NCBI GenBank assembly: GCA_946478775.1
Contig: CAMLDR010000033.1
Coordinates: 1 to 28,378 of the forward strand
DNA length: 28,378 nucleotides
Origin: an uncultured Flavobacteriales bacterium
Lineage (GTDB): Bacteria; Bacteroidota; Bacteroidia; Flavobacteriales; Crocinitomicaceae
Direction of reading: 5' to 3'
Both the position numbers and the translations under genes were made by a program. The notes under the pieces were generated by a model that made no database searches, had not been told where the DNA came from, and was given only the letters and a program-made list of their open reading frames with translations. Numbering within the stretch: the stretch's first letter is position 1; each line of letters starts with the position of its first letter. This document shows positions 7,351 to 18,048 of this stretch, piece after piece.

Positions 7351-9615
7351 ATGGCAAAAGTTCGCAAACAAGACGCATTAGATTATCATGCTTCAGGAAG
7401 ACCCGGTAAAATCGAGGTTGTTCCTACGAAACCTTATGCATCTCAGCGTGATTTATCTTTAGCTTATTCTCCGGGAGTAGCAGAACCCTGTTTAAAGATT
7501 GCTGAGAACCCTTCAGATGTCTACAAATATACGAGCAAAGCAAACCTGGTTGCAGTAATTTCAAATGGAACGGCTGTTCTTGGATTGGGAGATATTGGCC
7601 CATTGGCTTCAAAACCGGTAATGGAAGGAAAAGGTCTGTTATTTAAAATCTTTGCAGATATTGATGTATTCGACATTGAAATAGATGCAAAAGATCCCGA
7701 GTTGTTTATTCAAACAGTGAAAGCGATTGCTCCGACTTTTGGAGGAATCAACCTGGAAGACATTAAAGCTCCGGAGGCTTTTGAAATAGAACGCCGTTTA
7801 AAAGAAGAACTGGATATTCCGCTCATGCACGATGATCAGCACGGGACAGCGATTATTTCAGCTGCAGCCTTGCTAAATGCTTTGGAATTGGCTAAAAAGC
7901 GGATCGGAAAAGTAAAGATCGTTATTTCCGGAGCAGGAGCTGCTGCAATTTCCTGTGCGAAATTGTATATGGCTTTGGGAGCTTCCGTGAACAATATCTT
8001 CATGTTCGACAGCAAAGGATTGATCCATGCCGGGCGAACCGGGTTGGATGAAATGAAACAAATCTTCGCAACACATAAAAAAGATGCCACTTTGGAGGAG
8101 TCTTTCAAAGGAGCGGATGTCTTTATCGGTTTGTCAAAGGGAAATATCGTTTCGAAAGACATGGTTGCAGCAATGGCAAAGAACCCGATTGTATTTGCAT
8201 TGGCGAATCCTGATCCTGAAATATCTTACAAAGATGCGATGGCAACCCGTAATGATATCATTATGGCAACAGGGCGTTCCGACCATCCTAACCAGGTGAA
8301 CAATGTACTTGGATTCCCGTTCATTTTCAGAGGGGCATTGGATGTTCGGGCAACAGGAATTAATGAAGAAATGAAATTAGCCGCAGTGAAAGCAATTGCG
8401 AATCTGGCAAAGGAAACGATTCCGGAAGAGGTGATTGAAGCTTACGGTGAAAAACATATTTCCTTCGGACGGGAACAAATTATCCCCAAGCCTTTGGATC
8501 CGCGCTTAATCTATCATGTGGCGCCTGCTGTTGCACGTGCAGCTATGGAATCCGGAATAGCTCAGAATCCGATAACGGATTGGCATGAATATGAAATGAC
8601 CCTGAAGAAAAGATTGGGATTAGATAATAAATTGGTTCGTCAGATTACAAACAAAGCACAGAATAACCCGAAAAGAGTTGTTTTTGCAGAAGCTGATAAT
8701 GTGAAGATCCTGAAAGCGGCCCAAACGACCTACGAAGAAGGGGTTTGTTTCCCAATTCTACTGGGAAAACGCAGAGTTATCGAATCTTTAATTGCCGAAT
8801 ACTCGATTGAGATTCCGAATATGACTATCATAGATCCGAAATCCGATACGGAGAAAATGCGCCGTCAGATTTACGGAAAGTCCTTCTTTGAGAAGCGGAA
8901 ACGCAAAGGAGTAACGGAATATGAAGCAATCCAATTGATGCGTGAACGCAACCATTTTGGAGCCATGATGGTTGAAATGGGCGATGCGGATGCAATGATC
9001 TCCGGACTTACAAGAAATTACAGGGATGTGGTTCGCCCTGCTATCCAGGTAATCGGTCTGCAAAAAGACGTGAACACGGTTGCCGGGGTGTATATCCTGA
9101 ACACGAAAAGAGGACCGATATTTTTGGCGGATACAACCATTAATATGAATCCTACTGCTTGTCAAATTGCTGAAATAACTTACAATGTTGCGAAAACGTT
9201 GCGAAAATTCAAGGTAATCCCAAAAATTGCATTGTTGAGTTATTCCAACTTCGGATCTGCTCCGGGAGAGGATTCGGAAAAAATGGCAGAAGCGATTAAA
9301 ATATTGCACGACAATCACCCGACTTTAATTGTGGATGGAGAAGTTCAGGCAAATTTTGCATTGAATAATGAGTTAATGAACGAAAAATTCCCTTTCTCGC
9401 AATTGGCAAATAAGGAAGTGAATACGCTCATCTTCCCAAATCTTTCATCCGGAAATATCGCCTATAAACTGCTTCAGCAAATGACGGATTCTGACGCCAT
9501 CGGACCGATCCTGGTCGGATTGAAAAAATCCATTCATGTCTTACAAATGGGTTCATCCGTTCGTGAGATCGTGAATATGGTGAAAGTTGCCGTAGTTGAT
9601 GCACAAACCAAGTAG
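7351..9615 (+). CDS. maeB: NADP-dependent malic enzyme with phosphotransacetylase-like domain
   Basis: A 754-residue cytoplasmic enzyme converting malate and NADP+ to pyruvate, CO2 and NADPH; length fits the MaeB class. The N-terminal malic domain shows [11 protein letters not shown] (catalytic Tyr39), GKGLLFK (Lys94), the metal-binding [14 protein letters not shown] (135-148) and HDDQHGT (160-166). The Rossmann NAD(P) domain has ISGAGAAAI near 192-200. Residues about 425-754 are the phosphate acetyl/butyryl transferase-like domain ([36 protein letters not shown]), which in MaeB proteins is regulatory and not catalytic. ruvA starts 13 bases after its stop, so this gene heads the maeB-ruvA-sprA block. 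A weak TAACTTTA at 7321 may be the -7 element, but its TTG box is 22 bases away. Confidence 0.95.
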   Translation: MAKVRKQDALDYHASGRPGKIEVVPTKPYASQRDLSLAYSPGVAEPCLKIAENPSDVYKYTSKANLVAVISNGTAVLGLGDIGPLASKPVMEGKGLLFKIFADIDVFDIEIDAKDPELFIQTVKAIAPTFGGINLEDIKAPEAFEIERRLKEELDIPLMHDDQHGTAIISAAALLNALELAKKRIGKVKIVISGAGAAAISCAKLYMALGASVNNIFMFDSKGLIHAGRTGLDEMKQIFATHKKDATLEESFKGADVFIGLSKGNIVSKDMVAAMAKNPIVFALANPDPEISYKDAMATRNDIIMATGRSDHPNQVNNVLGFPFIFRGALDVRATGINEEMKLAAVKAIANLAKETIPEEVIEAYGEKHISFGREQIIPKPLDPRLIYHVAPAVARAAMESGIAQNPITDWHEYEMTLKKRLGLDNKLVRQITNKAQNNPKRVVFAEADNVKILKAAQTTYEEGVCFPILLGKRRVIESLIAEYSIEIPNMTIIDPKSDTEKMRRQIYGKSFFEKRKRKGVTEYEAIQLMRERNHFGAMMVEMGDADAMISGLTRNYRDVVRPAIQVIGLQKDVNTVAGVYILNTKRGPIFLADTTINMNPTACQIAEITYNVAKTLRKFKVIPKIALLSYSNFGSAPGEDSEKMAEAIKILHDNHPTLIVDGEVQANFALNNELMNEKFPFSQLANKEVNTLIFPNLSSGNIAYKLLQQMTDSDAIGPILVGLKKSIHVLQMGSSVREIVNMVKVAVVDAQTK

Positions 9616-9628
9616 AAAATAAAGAGCA

Positions 9629-10207
9629 ATGATCGCACATCTGAACGGACGTTTAATTGAAAAGAATCCAACGAACCTCATTATCGAATGCGGTGGTGTG
9701 GGATACTTCGTTAAAATATCACTGAATACCTTTTCTGCTATCGGAACATCTGATTCCGTAAAGGTTTTGACCCAGCAGATTATCCGGGAAGATGCTCATT
9801 TGCTGTTCGGGTTTGCTACTTCCGAAGAGCGTGATGTATTCAATTTCTTATTGTCTGTTTCAGGTATCGGACCGAATACAGCCATTCTAATGCTTTCGTC
9901 CATGACCCCAAATGAGATTGCCAATGCAATACAAACGGAAGATGTGCGTTCTATACAAGCGATAAAAGGAATTGGAGCAAAAACAGCCCAACGGGTTATT
10001 ATCGATTTGAAAGATAAGATGTTGAAGGTGGAGTGGAACGACCCAACAAATATTTTTGTTGGAAACAATACAAATCGATTTGATGCGTTAACTGCTTTGA
10101 TTTCTTTAGGTTTCGATAAAAAATCAGCAGAGAAAGCAATTGAAAAAATTGCCGCCGGAGATGAGACTGTGGAAGAATTAATTAAAGGGGCACTGAAAAT
10201 ACTTTAA
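9629..10207 (+). CDS. ruvA: Holliday junction branch-migration protein RuvA
   Basis: A 192-residue DNA-binding protein that, as a tetramer, holds four-way junctions for the RuvB motor during recombinational repair. Residues 1-62 are the OB fold (MIAHLNGRLIEK, IECGGVGYFV). Two helix-hairpin-helix motifs follow: SVSGIGPNT (76-84) and IKGIGAKTA (112-120), then QRVIIDLKDK. The C-terminal RuvB-binding helices begin near 150 (RFDALTALISLGF). Length is typical. It lies 13 bases after maeB and just before sprA; as I recall, maeB-ruvA-sprA is a recurring order in Flavobacteriia. Confidence 0.95.
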   Translation: MIAHLNGRLIEKNPTNLIIECGGVGYFVKISLNTFSAIGTSDSVKVLTQQIIREDAHLLFGFATSEERDVFNFLLSVSGIGPNTAILMLSSMTPNEIANAIQTEDVRSIQAIKGIGAKTAQRVIIDLKDKMLKVEWNDPTNIFVGNNTNRFDALTALISLGFDKKSAEKAIEKIAAGDETVEELIKGALKIL

Positions 10208-10211
10208 ACAC

Positions 10212-13200
10212 TTGGAAAAAATTTTGAACGCTAACTACACAAGAGTGATGCAACTGTTGACAACGGTTGTTTTCTGTTTTGTATCGCTTGTATTCTGGGG
10301 GCAAACCCCGCCGGATACTACGTTGCCATTTCCGATTACCAATCCGTTGGACCCAACTCAAAACAATCCTCAAACATTCGATTTAGGTGATCCTTCAGGA
10401 GTGAAGAAAAGTATCGTTTTTGATCCGATTACAGGGAAATACATTTTCTCTGAAACAATGGGAAATACGAATATGAATTACCGAAACCCTTCCATGATGA
10501 CCCTGGAAGAGTATTTGGAATACGAACGTCAAAAATCACTGAAAGAAAACTGGAAAGATAAAGTTGATCAGCAGACAGAAGAGAATAGAGCTCTTGAATT
10601 CCCGATTAAGATTCCATCCAAAGTATTTACCAGTTTCTTTGGATCTGATGAAATTACCATCCGTCCGCAAGGATCCATCGAGTTGGCTTTTGGGGTAAAT
10701 ACATCCCGTTACGACAATCCGATTTTACCCGTAAAACAACGAAAAATTACCCGCTTCGATTTCCAGCAGCAAATCCAAATGAACCTGGTAGGTCAAATCG
10801 GAACAAAACTGAAATTGAGTGCAAGCTACAACACACAAGCTGCATTTGATTTTGATAACGTGACTAAGTTGGGTTACTCCGGAGACGAAGATCAGATCAT
10901 TCAGCGAATTGAGCTGGGGAATGTTAGTTTTCCTTCGTTCGGGGCTTTGATCCCGGGTTCTCAGACATTATTCGGAGCCTATGCTAAATTGCGTTTCGGT
11001 GACCTTACGGTAGATGCGATTGGTGCATCTTCAAAAGGAAAAAGAACAGAGATCAACATTACAGGAAAAGCGCAAATTCAACCATTCGAGATCAGTGCAG
11101 ATAATTACGAAGCAAACCGTCACTATTTCCTGAACTTGTTCTTCCACGATCAGTACAATGCTTCCATGGCGCAAATGCCAAATGTGGCTTCCGAAACCTA
11201 CGTTACGAGAATGGAGGTTTGGGTCACCAACCGCATCAATAATACCGAGAACTCAAGAAACATCCTTGCATTCTCCGACTTAGGGGAATCGCAGCCGGCA
11301 AATGTGGAAGGTGCTCCGGGGAACTTGTCACCGTCTCCTTTTCCAAGCAACAATTCAAACGGACTTTACAATTACCTGACGGTGGGCGGCCCGGCTCAAA
11401 CCATTCGCGGATTCAACGGAGCTGTTGCAGAATTATCGTCACAAACGGCTACTCCCGGACCGTTCCAACAGGCTATTCACTACGAAAAAGTGGAAAATGC
11501 CCGCAAACTGAGCGAATCCGAATATACCTACAATGCTTTGTTAGGGTTTATTTCCCTAAGTCAGCCTTTGAATAACGATGAGGTATTGGCAGTTGCTTAC
11601 GAGTACACATACAGAGGAACTACTTACCAGGTAGGTGAATTTTCCACGGACGGTGTTGCAGGTCAGAATGCCTTGTATCTAAAACTTTTAAAACCAACAC
11701 TCACAAACCCATCCTTAAAGATCTGGGATTTGATGATGAAGAACATCTATTCCATCGGTGCTTACCAGGTGGATGCGAATGGGTTTAAGCTGAATGTTTT
11801 TTACAACAACCCGGAAACATCCGTATTAGCTCCGATTTTACCTTATCCTGGACTGGATGATGAACAGATCATTACCATGATCGAAATGGATAGGATGAAC
11901 GTCAATAACCAGCAGTTCTCCGATGGATTATTTGACTTTGTACCGATTGTTTACAACGGAAACAAAGCAGAAACCGGAGGTACGATCAATACGAGGAACG
12001 GACGTGTTATGTTCAGTACTACGGAACCTTTCGGGCAGGTATTGAAGCAAAAGCTGATGACCAACAATCCTCCCATGGATGAGTTGAATGCAAATAGAAT
12101 TGCTTACACGGAACTATACGATTCAACCAAGACAGCTGCTCAGCAGATTCCGGCTAAGAACCGGTTCGTCCTGAAAGGAGAATACCAGTCTTCCGTTACC
12201 TCGGATATCTCATTAAACGCTTTAAATGTTCCGGAAGGAGCGGTTAAAGTGACGGCAGGAGGAATTCCGATGGTGGAAGGTCAGGACTATACTGTAGATT
12301 ATAACTTAGGGCGCGTAAAGATCCTGAACTCAGGAGTTTTGGAATCAAACACACCTATCAAAATTTCCATTGAAAGTAATTCGGTCTTTGGTTTCCAGTC
12401 GAAATCCATGATCGGGACCCACCTCAATTACCGCATCAATAAGGATTTCAACATTGGGGCCACCTGGCTAAGGATGATGGAACGTCCGGTAACCCAAAAA
12501 GTCGACTTTGGCAGTGAACCTTATAAGAACAATGTCATCGGTTTTGATATCAATTACCGGACAGAATTACCGTTCCTGACGAAGTTCATCGATTTATTGC
12601 CTATTCTATCCACGAAGGAAAAATCCTTCATGACCTTTAAAGGTGAATTTGCACATTTGATCCCGGGAACTCCGAGAGCGATCTCAAAAGCCGGAATCTC
12701 CTATGTGGATGATTTTGAAGGAAGCCAGAGCACCATCGATTTAAGAACCCAAAGCGCCTGGAGAATTGCCTCAACTCCTCAGGGACAAACAGATCTTTTC
12801 CCGGAAGGTTCATCAAAAAACCTTTCCAATGGATTCAAGAGAGCAAAAATAGCATGGTACTTAATTGACCCGCTTTTCTATCAATCCAACAATTTAACTC
12901 CGCAGCATATCAAGGATAACCCGGCCCAGATTTTTGATAGCCGTATGCGACAGGTGCTTCAGACAGATGTCTTCCCGAATCAGCAGTTAACCTACGGATC
13001 AATTCCAACTATCCAGGTACTGGAATTGGGTTATTATCCGAAAGACCGTGGAATGTATAACTACGATACAACGGCTACTGTGAATGCAGATGGTACTTTT
13101 ACCAATCCGGAAGACCGCTGGGGAGGAATTATGCGCTCGTTGACAACAAATGACTTTGAGCAGGCAAACGTAGAATATATCCAATTCTGGATTTTGGACC

Positions 13201-16200
13201 CTTTCAACCAGGATGCCATGACGGCAACACCGAGTTTGACCGGTGGGGATCTGTATTTCAACTTAGGAAACGTTTCTGAGGATGTACTTGCAGATTCAAG
13301 AAAGAGCTTTGAAAACGGAATTCCTCCGTATGCCGGAGCGAACTACCCGGTAGTTATTACTCCATGGGCAAAAGTAGCTACTCAGCAAGTAGTTGTAAAT
13401 GCCTTTGATAATGATCCGAATTCGAGAGCAAGCCAGGATGTTGGGATTGACGGATACAAATCTGTGGAAGAGCAGACTTCTTATTCGAACTATGTGAACT
13501 GGGTACAATCCAATCCCACTTTGACTGCAGATGCGAAAGCACGTATGATTGCCGATCCATCCAATGATGATTACAACTTCTACCGTGACGATGTCTATGA
13601 CCAGCAGGAGTTGACTATTCTTCAGCGTTATAAGAAGTATAACGGAATGGAAGGAAACTCTGCTACAACGGAAATGTCTGATACAATGAATAGTGATGGG
13701 TATCCGACTCAGGCAAGAAACACCCCTGATATGGAGGACATCAACCAGGACAACAACTTATCCGAATCAGAAGCGTATTTCCAATACCGTGTGAGTTTAC
13801 GTCCTTCGGACATGGTGGTAGGAAAAAATCACATTACAAGTGTCATCACTTACACGCCGCCGAATTCCACTAAAACGGAAAAATGGTACCAGTTTAAGGT
13901 TCCGATCATGGAACCGGAAAGAATTGTTAACGGGATCCGCGATTTCAGATCGATCCGTTTCCTCCGTATGTTTATGAGAGGATTTGATGAGGAGGTAATT
14001 GTTCGTTTTGCTAAATTGGAATTGGTTCGCGGAGAATGGCGGAAATATTTATTGGATTTGACTGCACCCGGAGAGGTTATCCCGGTGGATCCAAATCTGA
14101 CCACATTCAATATCGGGGCATTGAACTTTGAAGAGAACAATGAGAAAATTCCGATCGGATACCAAATCCCTCCGGGAATTCAACGCGAAATTGACCCGTC
14201 TCAGCCTCAGCAGCGTCAAATGAATGAGCAGTCATTGACATTGGATGTTTGTAACCTGCAGGATGGTGACGCAAGAGCCGCTTACAAAAATGTTCAGTTT
14301 GACGTTCGTACCTACAAAAAGTTGAAAATGTATGTCCACGCAGAAGAAGTTGTGGCAAATACATTGAAAGATAAAGACGTGACTTTATTCGTTCGATTGG
14401 GGACTGATTTCGTAGACAATTACTACGAGTACGAACTTCCTTTGAACCTGACTGCCTGGGGCACAAACAATGCAGACAATATCTGGCTTGAATCAAACAA
14501 CATGGAAATCGTATTCCAGGATTTATTGGATCTGAAAAAGCGCAGAAACAGTTTATTGGGAGGTAGTTCAGGTGTTGCATCGAATGTGGAGTATTGGATT
14601 GTCGACCCGCAGAATCCGGAGAGAAGAATCAAAGTAAAAGGAAGCCCTAACTTACAGGGAATTAAAACCATCATGATCGGGGTTCGCAATCCGAGCAAAA
14701 CCGACCCAACTCCATGGGGTGGAGACGACGGGCTTGCAAAATGTGTACAGGTTTGGGTGAACGAATTGCGTTTGACAGATTTCGTAGACGACGGCGGTTC
14801 GGCCGCAATTGCCCAAATGCAGGTTCAGGCTGCAGATTTCGGTAGTTTCTCACTTTCCGGTAATTATTCCGGGGTGAACTGGGGAGCAGTAGACTCACGT
14901 GTTCAGGAAAGACAGCGAAATCAACAAATTGGAATGGACTTCCAAACCAACTTGCAGTTGGGTCAATTCTTTGGTAATCGAATTAAATTGGCGGTTCCGT
15001 TCTTCTATGGTTATTCCCTTGGGATCATTAACCCGGAATACGATCCGTTCAATCCGGATATTAAATTGAGCTCTTACGAAGCCGGGCAAAGAAAAAGCAT
15101 TTCAAAAGTGGCCCAGGATTATACCGAACGTAAATCTTATAACTTCCAGGGAGTTCGAAAAGAACGTGCGGCAGGTAAAAAAGCCCATTTCTATGATGTT
15201 TCCAACTGGATGGCCGGATATGGTTACAGTGAAAGCTTCCACCGTGACTTTAACACGAATTACGACCGGACAAAACAATGGAAAGGTAGTTTAGCGTACG
15301 CCTATACTTTTGACAACAAGCCTTTCGAGCCGTTCAAGAAGAATAAGAAAATGCAGAAGTCCAAATGGTGGGGCTTGATTCGGGAAACCAGTATCGGATA
15401 TTTACCAAAAACACTTGGATTTACAAATGACGTTCAGCGAAATTATAACGAGCGTCAGATCCGGAATACAATAGACACTTCGGCAAATGCATTCCAGTAC
15501 AGACCGGTCTATGTGAAGAATTTCCAATGGAACAGAGGATATCGTTTAGGTTGGGATTTGACCAAAAACCTGAAATTGACATTCAACGCTAACAACCGAT
15601 CAATTTTCGATGAAGGTGACGGAGAAGTAAACCGCCGGGGGAATGATTCCTTATACCGCGAATTTAAAGATACGATCCGGAAACAGTTGGGCACCTTCGG
15701 TAAAACGATGGATTATACGCATGATTACACCTTCTCTTATAATGTTCCGTTTAATTTAATCCCGGCTTTGGATTGGTTAACAGGTAATACAAAATATACA
15801 GGAACTTATAACTGGCAGCGTGCACCTTTAGGTCAGGAAGAGTATGGAAATATTGTTCAGAACAGCAGAACGATCAATGCAACGCTTCAGGCCAATATGA
15901 CGACTTTGTATAACAAGATCCCGTTCTTTAAAAAGGTCAATACCGGAGGCGCGCCTTCAAGGACAACCCCTTCAAGGCAAAAAGCAGGCGGAACCGATGA
16001 GGCCAAGCCGGAAGATACACCCAAAGACGGCGGCATAACGGAATTGAAACCTCCGAAACCATTGGATGAGATGACCAAAAAGGAGCGCAGACAATGGGAA
16101 CGCAAGAAACGCAAGCATGAACGTAAACAAAAGCGTAAGAAAGACAACAAAGTGAATCCGATTGCTGGTTTTGGTGCTCGTATATTAATGAGTGTGAGAA

Positions 16201-17576
16201 ATGTTTCAGGAACCTATAATCAAACAGATGGAACCTTGTTGCCGGGGTACAATCAGCAAGCACGAATTTTAGGATTTAATCCTGCGTTCAGTTCCGGAAT
16301 GGGTGGCTTTATCTTCGGTCAGCAATCTTATACAGTTACCGGTAGAGAAAACGGTTATAATTTTGCTCAAACAGCGGCCGATAGAGGTTGGATTGTAGAC
16401 AATCCGGCATTGAACCGCCAGCATTCAATTACACATAACCAAACATTCACAGGAAGAGCTACGCTGGAACCGATGAAAGATCTGACGATCGATTTATCGA
16501 TGAACAGGACCATGTCTGAGAATACAAACGATTTCTTCAGATACAACGATGTTTCGGAGCAATTTGAATCGCAAAGCCGTTTCCAGACAGCTACCTTGTC
16601 GTACTCAACGATCTCTATCGGAAGTGCGTTTGAAAAGTTGTCGGCAGGATACGAGTCAGGGAACTTCAAGCAGATGAGAGAAACCACCAAACAGGTATCC
16701 GAATTGCTTGGAGCTTCAAACGGAAACTCCAATGGTACTTCAGGCGGTTACCGTGACGGATACAATATTTCACAGCAGGAAGTAGTAATCGGCGCATTCT
16801 TGTCATCGTATACCAACGGAAAAGTGAACAAGCGATCGGTAAATCCTTTTGCCTCTATGCCTTTGCCAAACTGGACCGTGAATTACAACGGTTTGGCTAA
16901 GTTTGAGCGAATGAAAAAACTGACCAAGAACTTTGTGCTTCGTCATGCTTATTCTTCTACCGTTACTTTAGGCCAGGTCCAGTCAAACCTGAACGCAACT
17001 TTTGACGGAAATGGTGCCCCATCAGCACGTGATTTGAACCAGAATTTCATCTCCGAAAGAAACATTCAAACAGTTACGATTTCTGAGCGATTCTCACCTT
17101 TAGTCGGATTCGATGCAACCTGGAACCTGGGTGGTAAAAAAGGAGGAAGCCAGGGATTAATCACGAAATTTGAGATCAAGAAAGACCGTTCTGCGACACT
17201 TTCATTGAATAATAACCAGGTTACTGAAGTATTAGGAAATGAGATCGTAATTGGTGCAGGATATAAATTCCCGAAAGTAAGATTGCCGTTCAAAATCGGT
17301 AAGAACAAACCGGAAAATCCATTGAATATCCGCTTTGACTTTACATTCCGTGATAACCTGACAGTAATCCGTAAGATTGTTGAGTCAACAGAACAGGCTA
17401 CTGCCGGACAGAAAGTAATTTCGATCAAATCATCGATCGATTACAATATCGGAGCCAACCTGATGGTTCAGTTCTATTACGACCAGGTAATTACCAATCC
17501 TAAGATTGCGACGTCTTATCCAACCGGTAACATGAGTACGGGTATTCGATTCCGCTTTAACCTGGGAGGATTGTAA
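10212..17576 (+). CDS. sprA: T9SS outer-membrane translocon SprA (Sov)
   Basis: A 2454-residue giant beta-barrel protein, the pore of the type IX secretion system through which CTD-bearing proteins pass; needed in gliding species for adhesin export. Length and content match SprA/Sov: a signal peptide near the N-terminus, long runs of strands, SprA N-terminal-type repeats (FRSIRFLRMFMRGFDEEVIVRF, VWVNELRLTDFVDDGG) and a C-terminal barrel ending in MSTGIRFRFNLGGL. The start is uncertain. TTG 10212 gives a signal peptide with Lys3 and Arg11; ATG 10248 (12 codons later) gives MQLLTTVVFCFVSLVFWGQ with no basic residue. Residues about 1912-1990 hold a Pro/Ser-rich then strongly Lys/Arg-rich stretch (KKERRQWERKKRK and more), probably a loop or periplasmic insert. 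It follows ruvA by 4 bases and runs into a GNAT gene 1 base later. Confidence 0.95.
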   Translation: MEKILNANYTRVMQLLTTVVFCFVSLVFWGQTPPDTTLPFPITNPLDPTQNNPQTFDLGDPSGVKKSIVFDPITGKYIFSETMGNTNMNYRNPSMMTLEEYLEYERQKSLKENWKDKVDQQTEENRALEFPIKIPSKVFTSFFGSDEITIRPQGSIELAFGVNTSRYDNPILPVKQRKITRFDFQQQIQMNLVGQIGTKLKLSASYNTQAAFDFDNVTKLGYSGDEDQIIQRIELGNVSFPSFGALIPGSQTLFGAYAKLRFGDLTVDAIGASSKGKRTEINITGKAQIQPFEISADNYEANRHYFLNLFFHDQYNASMAQMPNVASETYVTRMEVWVTNRINNTENSRNILAFSDLGESQPANVEGAPGNLSPSPFPSNNSNGLYNYLTVGGPAQTIRGFNGAVAELSSQTATPGPFQQAIHYEKVENARKLSESEYTYNALLGFISLSQPLNNDEVLAVAYEYTYRGTTYQVGEFSTDGVAGQNALYLKLLKPTLTNPSLKIWDLMMKNIYSIGAYQVDANGFKLNVFYNNPETSVLAPILPYPGLDDEQIITMIEMDRMNVNNQQFSDGLFDFVPIVYNGNKAETGGTINTRNGRVMFSTTEPFGQVLKQKLMTNNPPMDELNANRIAYTELYDSTKTAAQQIPAKNRFVLKGEYQSSVTSDISLNALNVPEGAVKVTAGGIPMVEGQDYTVDYNLGRVKILNSGVLESNTPIKISIESNSVFGFQSKSMIGTHLNYRINKDFNIGATWLRMMERPVTQKVDFGSEPYKNNVIGFDINYRTELPFLTKFIDLLPILSTKEKSFMTFKGEFAHLIPGTPRAISKAGISYVDDFEGSQSTIDLRTQSAWRIASTPQGQTDLFPEGSSKNLSNGFKRAKIAWYLIDPLFYQSNNLTPQHIKDNPAQIFDSRMRQVLQTDVFPNQQLTYGSIPTIQVLELGYYPKDRGMYNYDTTATVNADGTFTNPEDRWGGIMRSLTTNDFEQANVEYIQFWILDPFNQDAMTATPSLTGGDLYFNLGNVSEDVLADSRKSFENGIPPYAGANYPVVITPWAKVATQQVVVNAFDNDPNSRASQDVGIDGYKSVEEQTSYSNYVNWVQSNPTLTADAKARMIADPSNDDYNFYRDDVYDQQELTILQRYKKYNGMEGNSATTEMSDTMNSDGYPTQARNTPDMEDINQDNNLSESEAYFQYRVSLRPSDMVVGKNHITSVITYTPPNSTKTEKWYQFKVPIMEPERIVNGIRDFRSIRFLRMFMRGFDEEVIVRFAKLELVRGEWRKYLLDLTAPGEVIPVDPNLTTFNIGALNFEENNEKIPIGYQIPPGIQREIDPSQPQQRQMNEQSLTLDVCNLQDGDARAAYKNVQFDVRTYKKLKMYVHAEEVVANTLKDKDVTLFVRLGTDFVDNYYEYELPLNLTAWGTNNADNIWLESNNMEIVFQDLLDLKKRRNSLLGGSSGVASNVEYWIVDPQNPERRIKVKGSPNLQGIKTIMIGVRNPSKTDPTPWGGDDGLAKCVQVWVNELRLTDFVDDGGSAAIAQMQVQAADFGSFSLSGNYSGVNWGAVDSRVQERQRNQQIGMDFQTNLQLGQFFGNRIKLAVPFFYGYSLGIINPEYDPFNPDIKLSSYEAGQRKSISKVAQDYTERKSYNFQGVRKERAAGKKAHFYDVSNWMAGYGYSESFHRDFNTNYDRTKQWKGSLAYAYTFDNKPFEPFKKNKKMQKSKWWGLIRETSIGYLPKTLGFTNDVQRNYNERQIRNTIDTSANAFQYRPVYVKNFQWNRGYRLGWDLTKNLKLTFNANNRSIFDEGDGEVNRRGNDSLYREFKDTIRKQLGTFGKTMDYTHDYTFSYNVPFNLIPALDWLTGNTKYTGTYNWQRAPLGQEEYGNIVQNSRTINATLQANMTTLYNKIPFFKKVNTGGAPSRTTPSRQKAGGTDEAKPEDTPKDGGITELKPPKPLDEMTKKERRQWERKKRKHERKQKRKKDNKVNPIAGFGARILMSVRNVSGTYNQTDGTLLPGYNQQARILGFNPAFSSGMGGFIFGQQSYTVTGRENGYNFAQTAADRGWIVDNPALNRQHSITHNQTFTGRATLEPMKDLTIDLSMNRTMSENTNDFFRYNDVSEQFESQSRFQTATLSYSTISIGSAFEKLSAGYESGNFKQMRETTKQVSELLGASNGNSNGTSGGYRDGYNISQQEVVIGAFLSSYTNGKVNKRSVNPFASMPLPNWTVNYNGLAKFERMKKLTKNFVLRHAYSSTVTLGQVQSNLNATFDGNGAPSARDLNQNFISERNIQTVTISERFSPLVGFDATWNLGGKKGGSQGLITKFEIKKDRSATLSLNNNQVTEVLGNEIVIGAGYKFPKVRLPFKIGKNKPENPLNIRFDFTFRDNLTVIRKIVESTEQATAGQKVISIKSSIDYNIGANLMVQFYYDQVITNPKIATSYPTGNMSTGIRFRFNLGGL

Positions 17577-17577
17577 G

Positions 17578-18021
17578 ATGAATATCCGTTTGGCAAGATT
17601 GGGCGATGAAGGGGCAATTCACGGATTGATTTCTGAATTGGCTTTGTATGAAAGAGCGCCGGATGAAGTGACAAATACCGTGGAGAATTTGCGGGTTGAT
17701 CTCTTTGTGGATGGAGTATGTGAAGCACTTGTTGTTGAAAATGATGCCCTGGAAGTTGTTGGATTTGCCTTGTATTATCAATCTTATTCTACCTGGAAAG
17801 GAAGATGCCTTTACCTCGAAGATTTCTATATCAAACCGGAATTCAGAAGAGGGGGAATCGGTTCCCGCTTGTTCACGGAAGTAGTAGAAACAGCAAAAAA
17901 GCGGGGTGTAAAACGAATGGATTGGCAGGTTCTTGACTGGAATGAGCCGGCCCTGGAATTTTACAAAAAGCATCAATCTGTTTTAGATTCCGAATGGGTG
18001 AACGGACGTTTGTTTTTTTGA
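17578..18021 (+). CDS. GNAT acetyltransferase, SSAT-like
   Basis: A 147-residue cytoplasmic N-acetyltransferase using acetyl-CoA. Only one base separates its ATG from the sprA stop, so the two are almost certainly co-translated. The GNAT core is clear: LEDFYIKPEFRRGGIGSRL with the acetyl-CoA pyrophosphate-binding RRGGIG at 90-95, then DWQVLDWNEPALEFYKKH. The N-terminal LALYERAPDEVTNTVENL resembles the spermidine/diamine (SSAT) or thialysine acetyltransferase subgroup, so a small amine is a reasonable substrate guess. In the Flavobacteriia I remember, gcvH follows sprA; here this gene takes that place. Family firm, substrate inferred. Confidence 0.85.
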   Translation: MNIRLARLGDEGAIHGLISELALYERAPDEVTNTVENLRVDLFVDGVCEALVVENDALEVVGFALYYQSYSTWKGRCLYLEDFYIKPEFRRGGIGSRLFTEVVETAKKRGVKRMDWQVLDWNEPALEFYKKHQSVLDSEWVNGRLFF

Positions 18022-18048
18022 TTCTAAATTTCCGATTAAATTCGCGAC

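Noticed and set aside
8788..9318. 176-codon open frame on the minus strand inside maeB
   Set aside because: It lies wholly within a well-identified enzyme gene and its translation has no recognisable domain; it is a codon-bias shadow.
17557..17976. 139-codon minus-strand frame opposite the GNAT gene
   Set aside because: The GNAT motif on the plus strand is clear and the antisense product has no family features.
18037..18044. TAAATTCG as a promoter for the DUF6427-like gene
   Set aside because: One mismatch to TAnnTTTG, no TTG at a proper distance, and the start of transcription would fall at or after the ATG.
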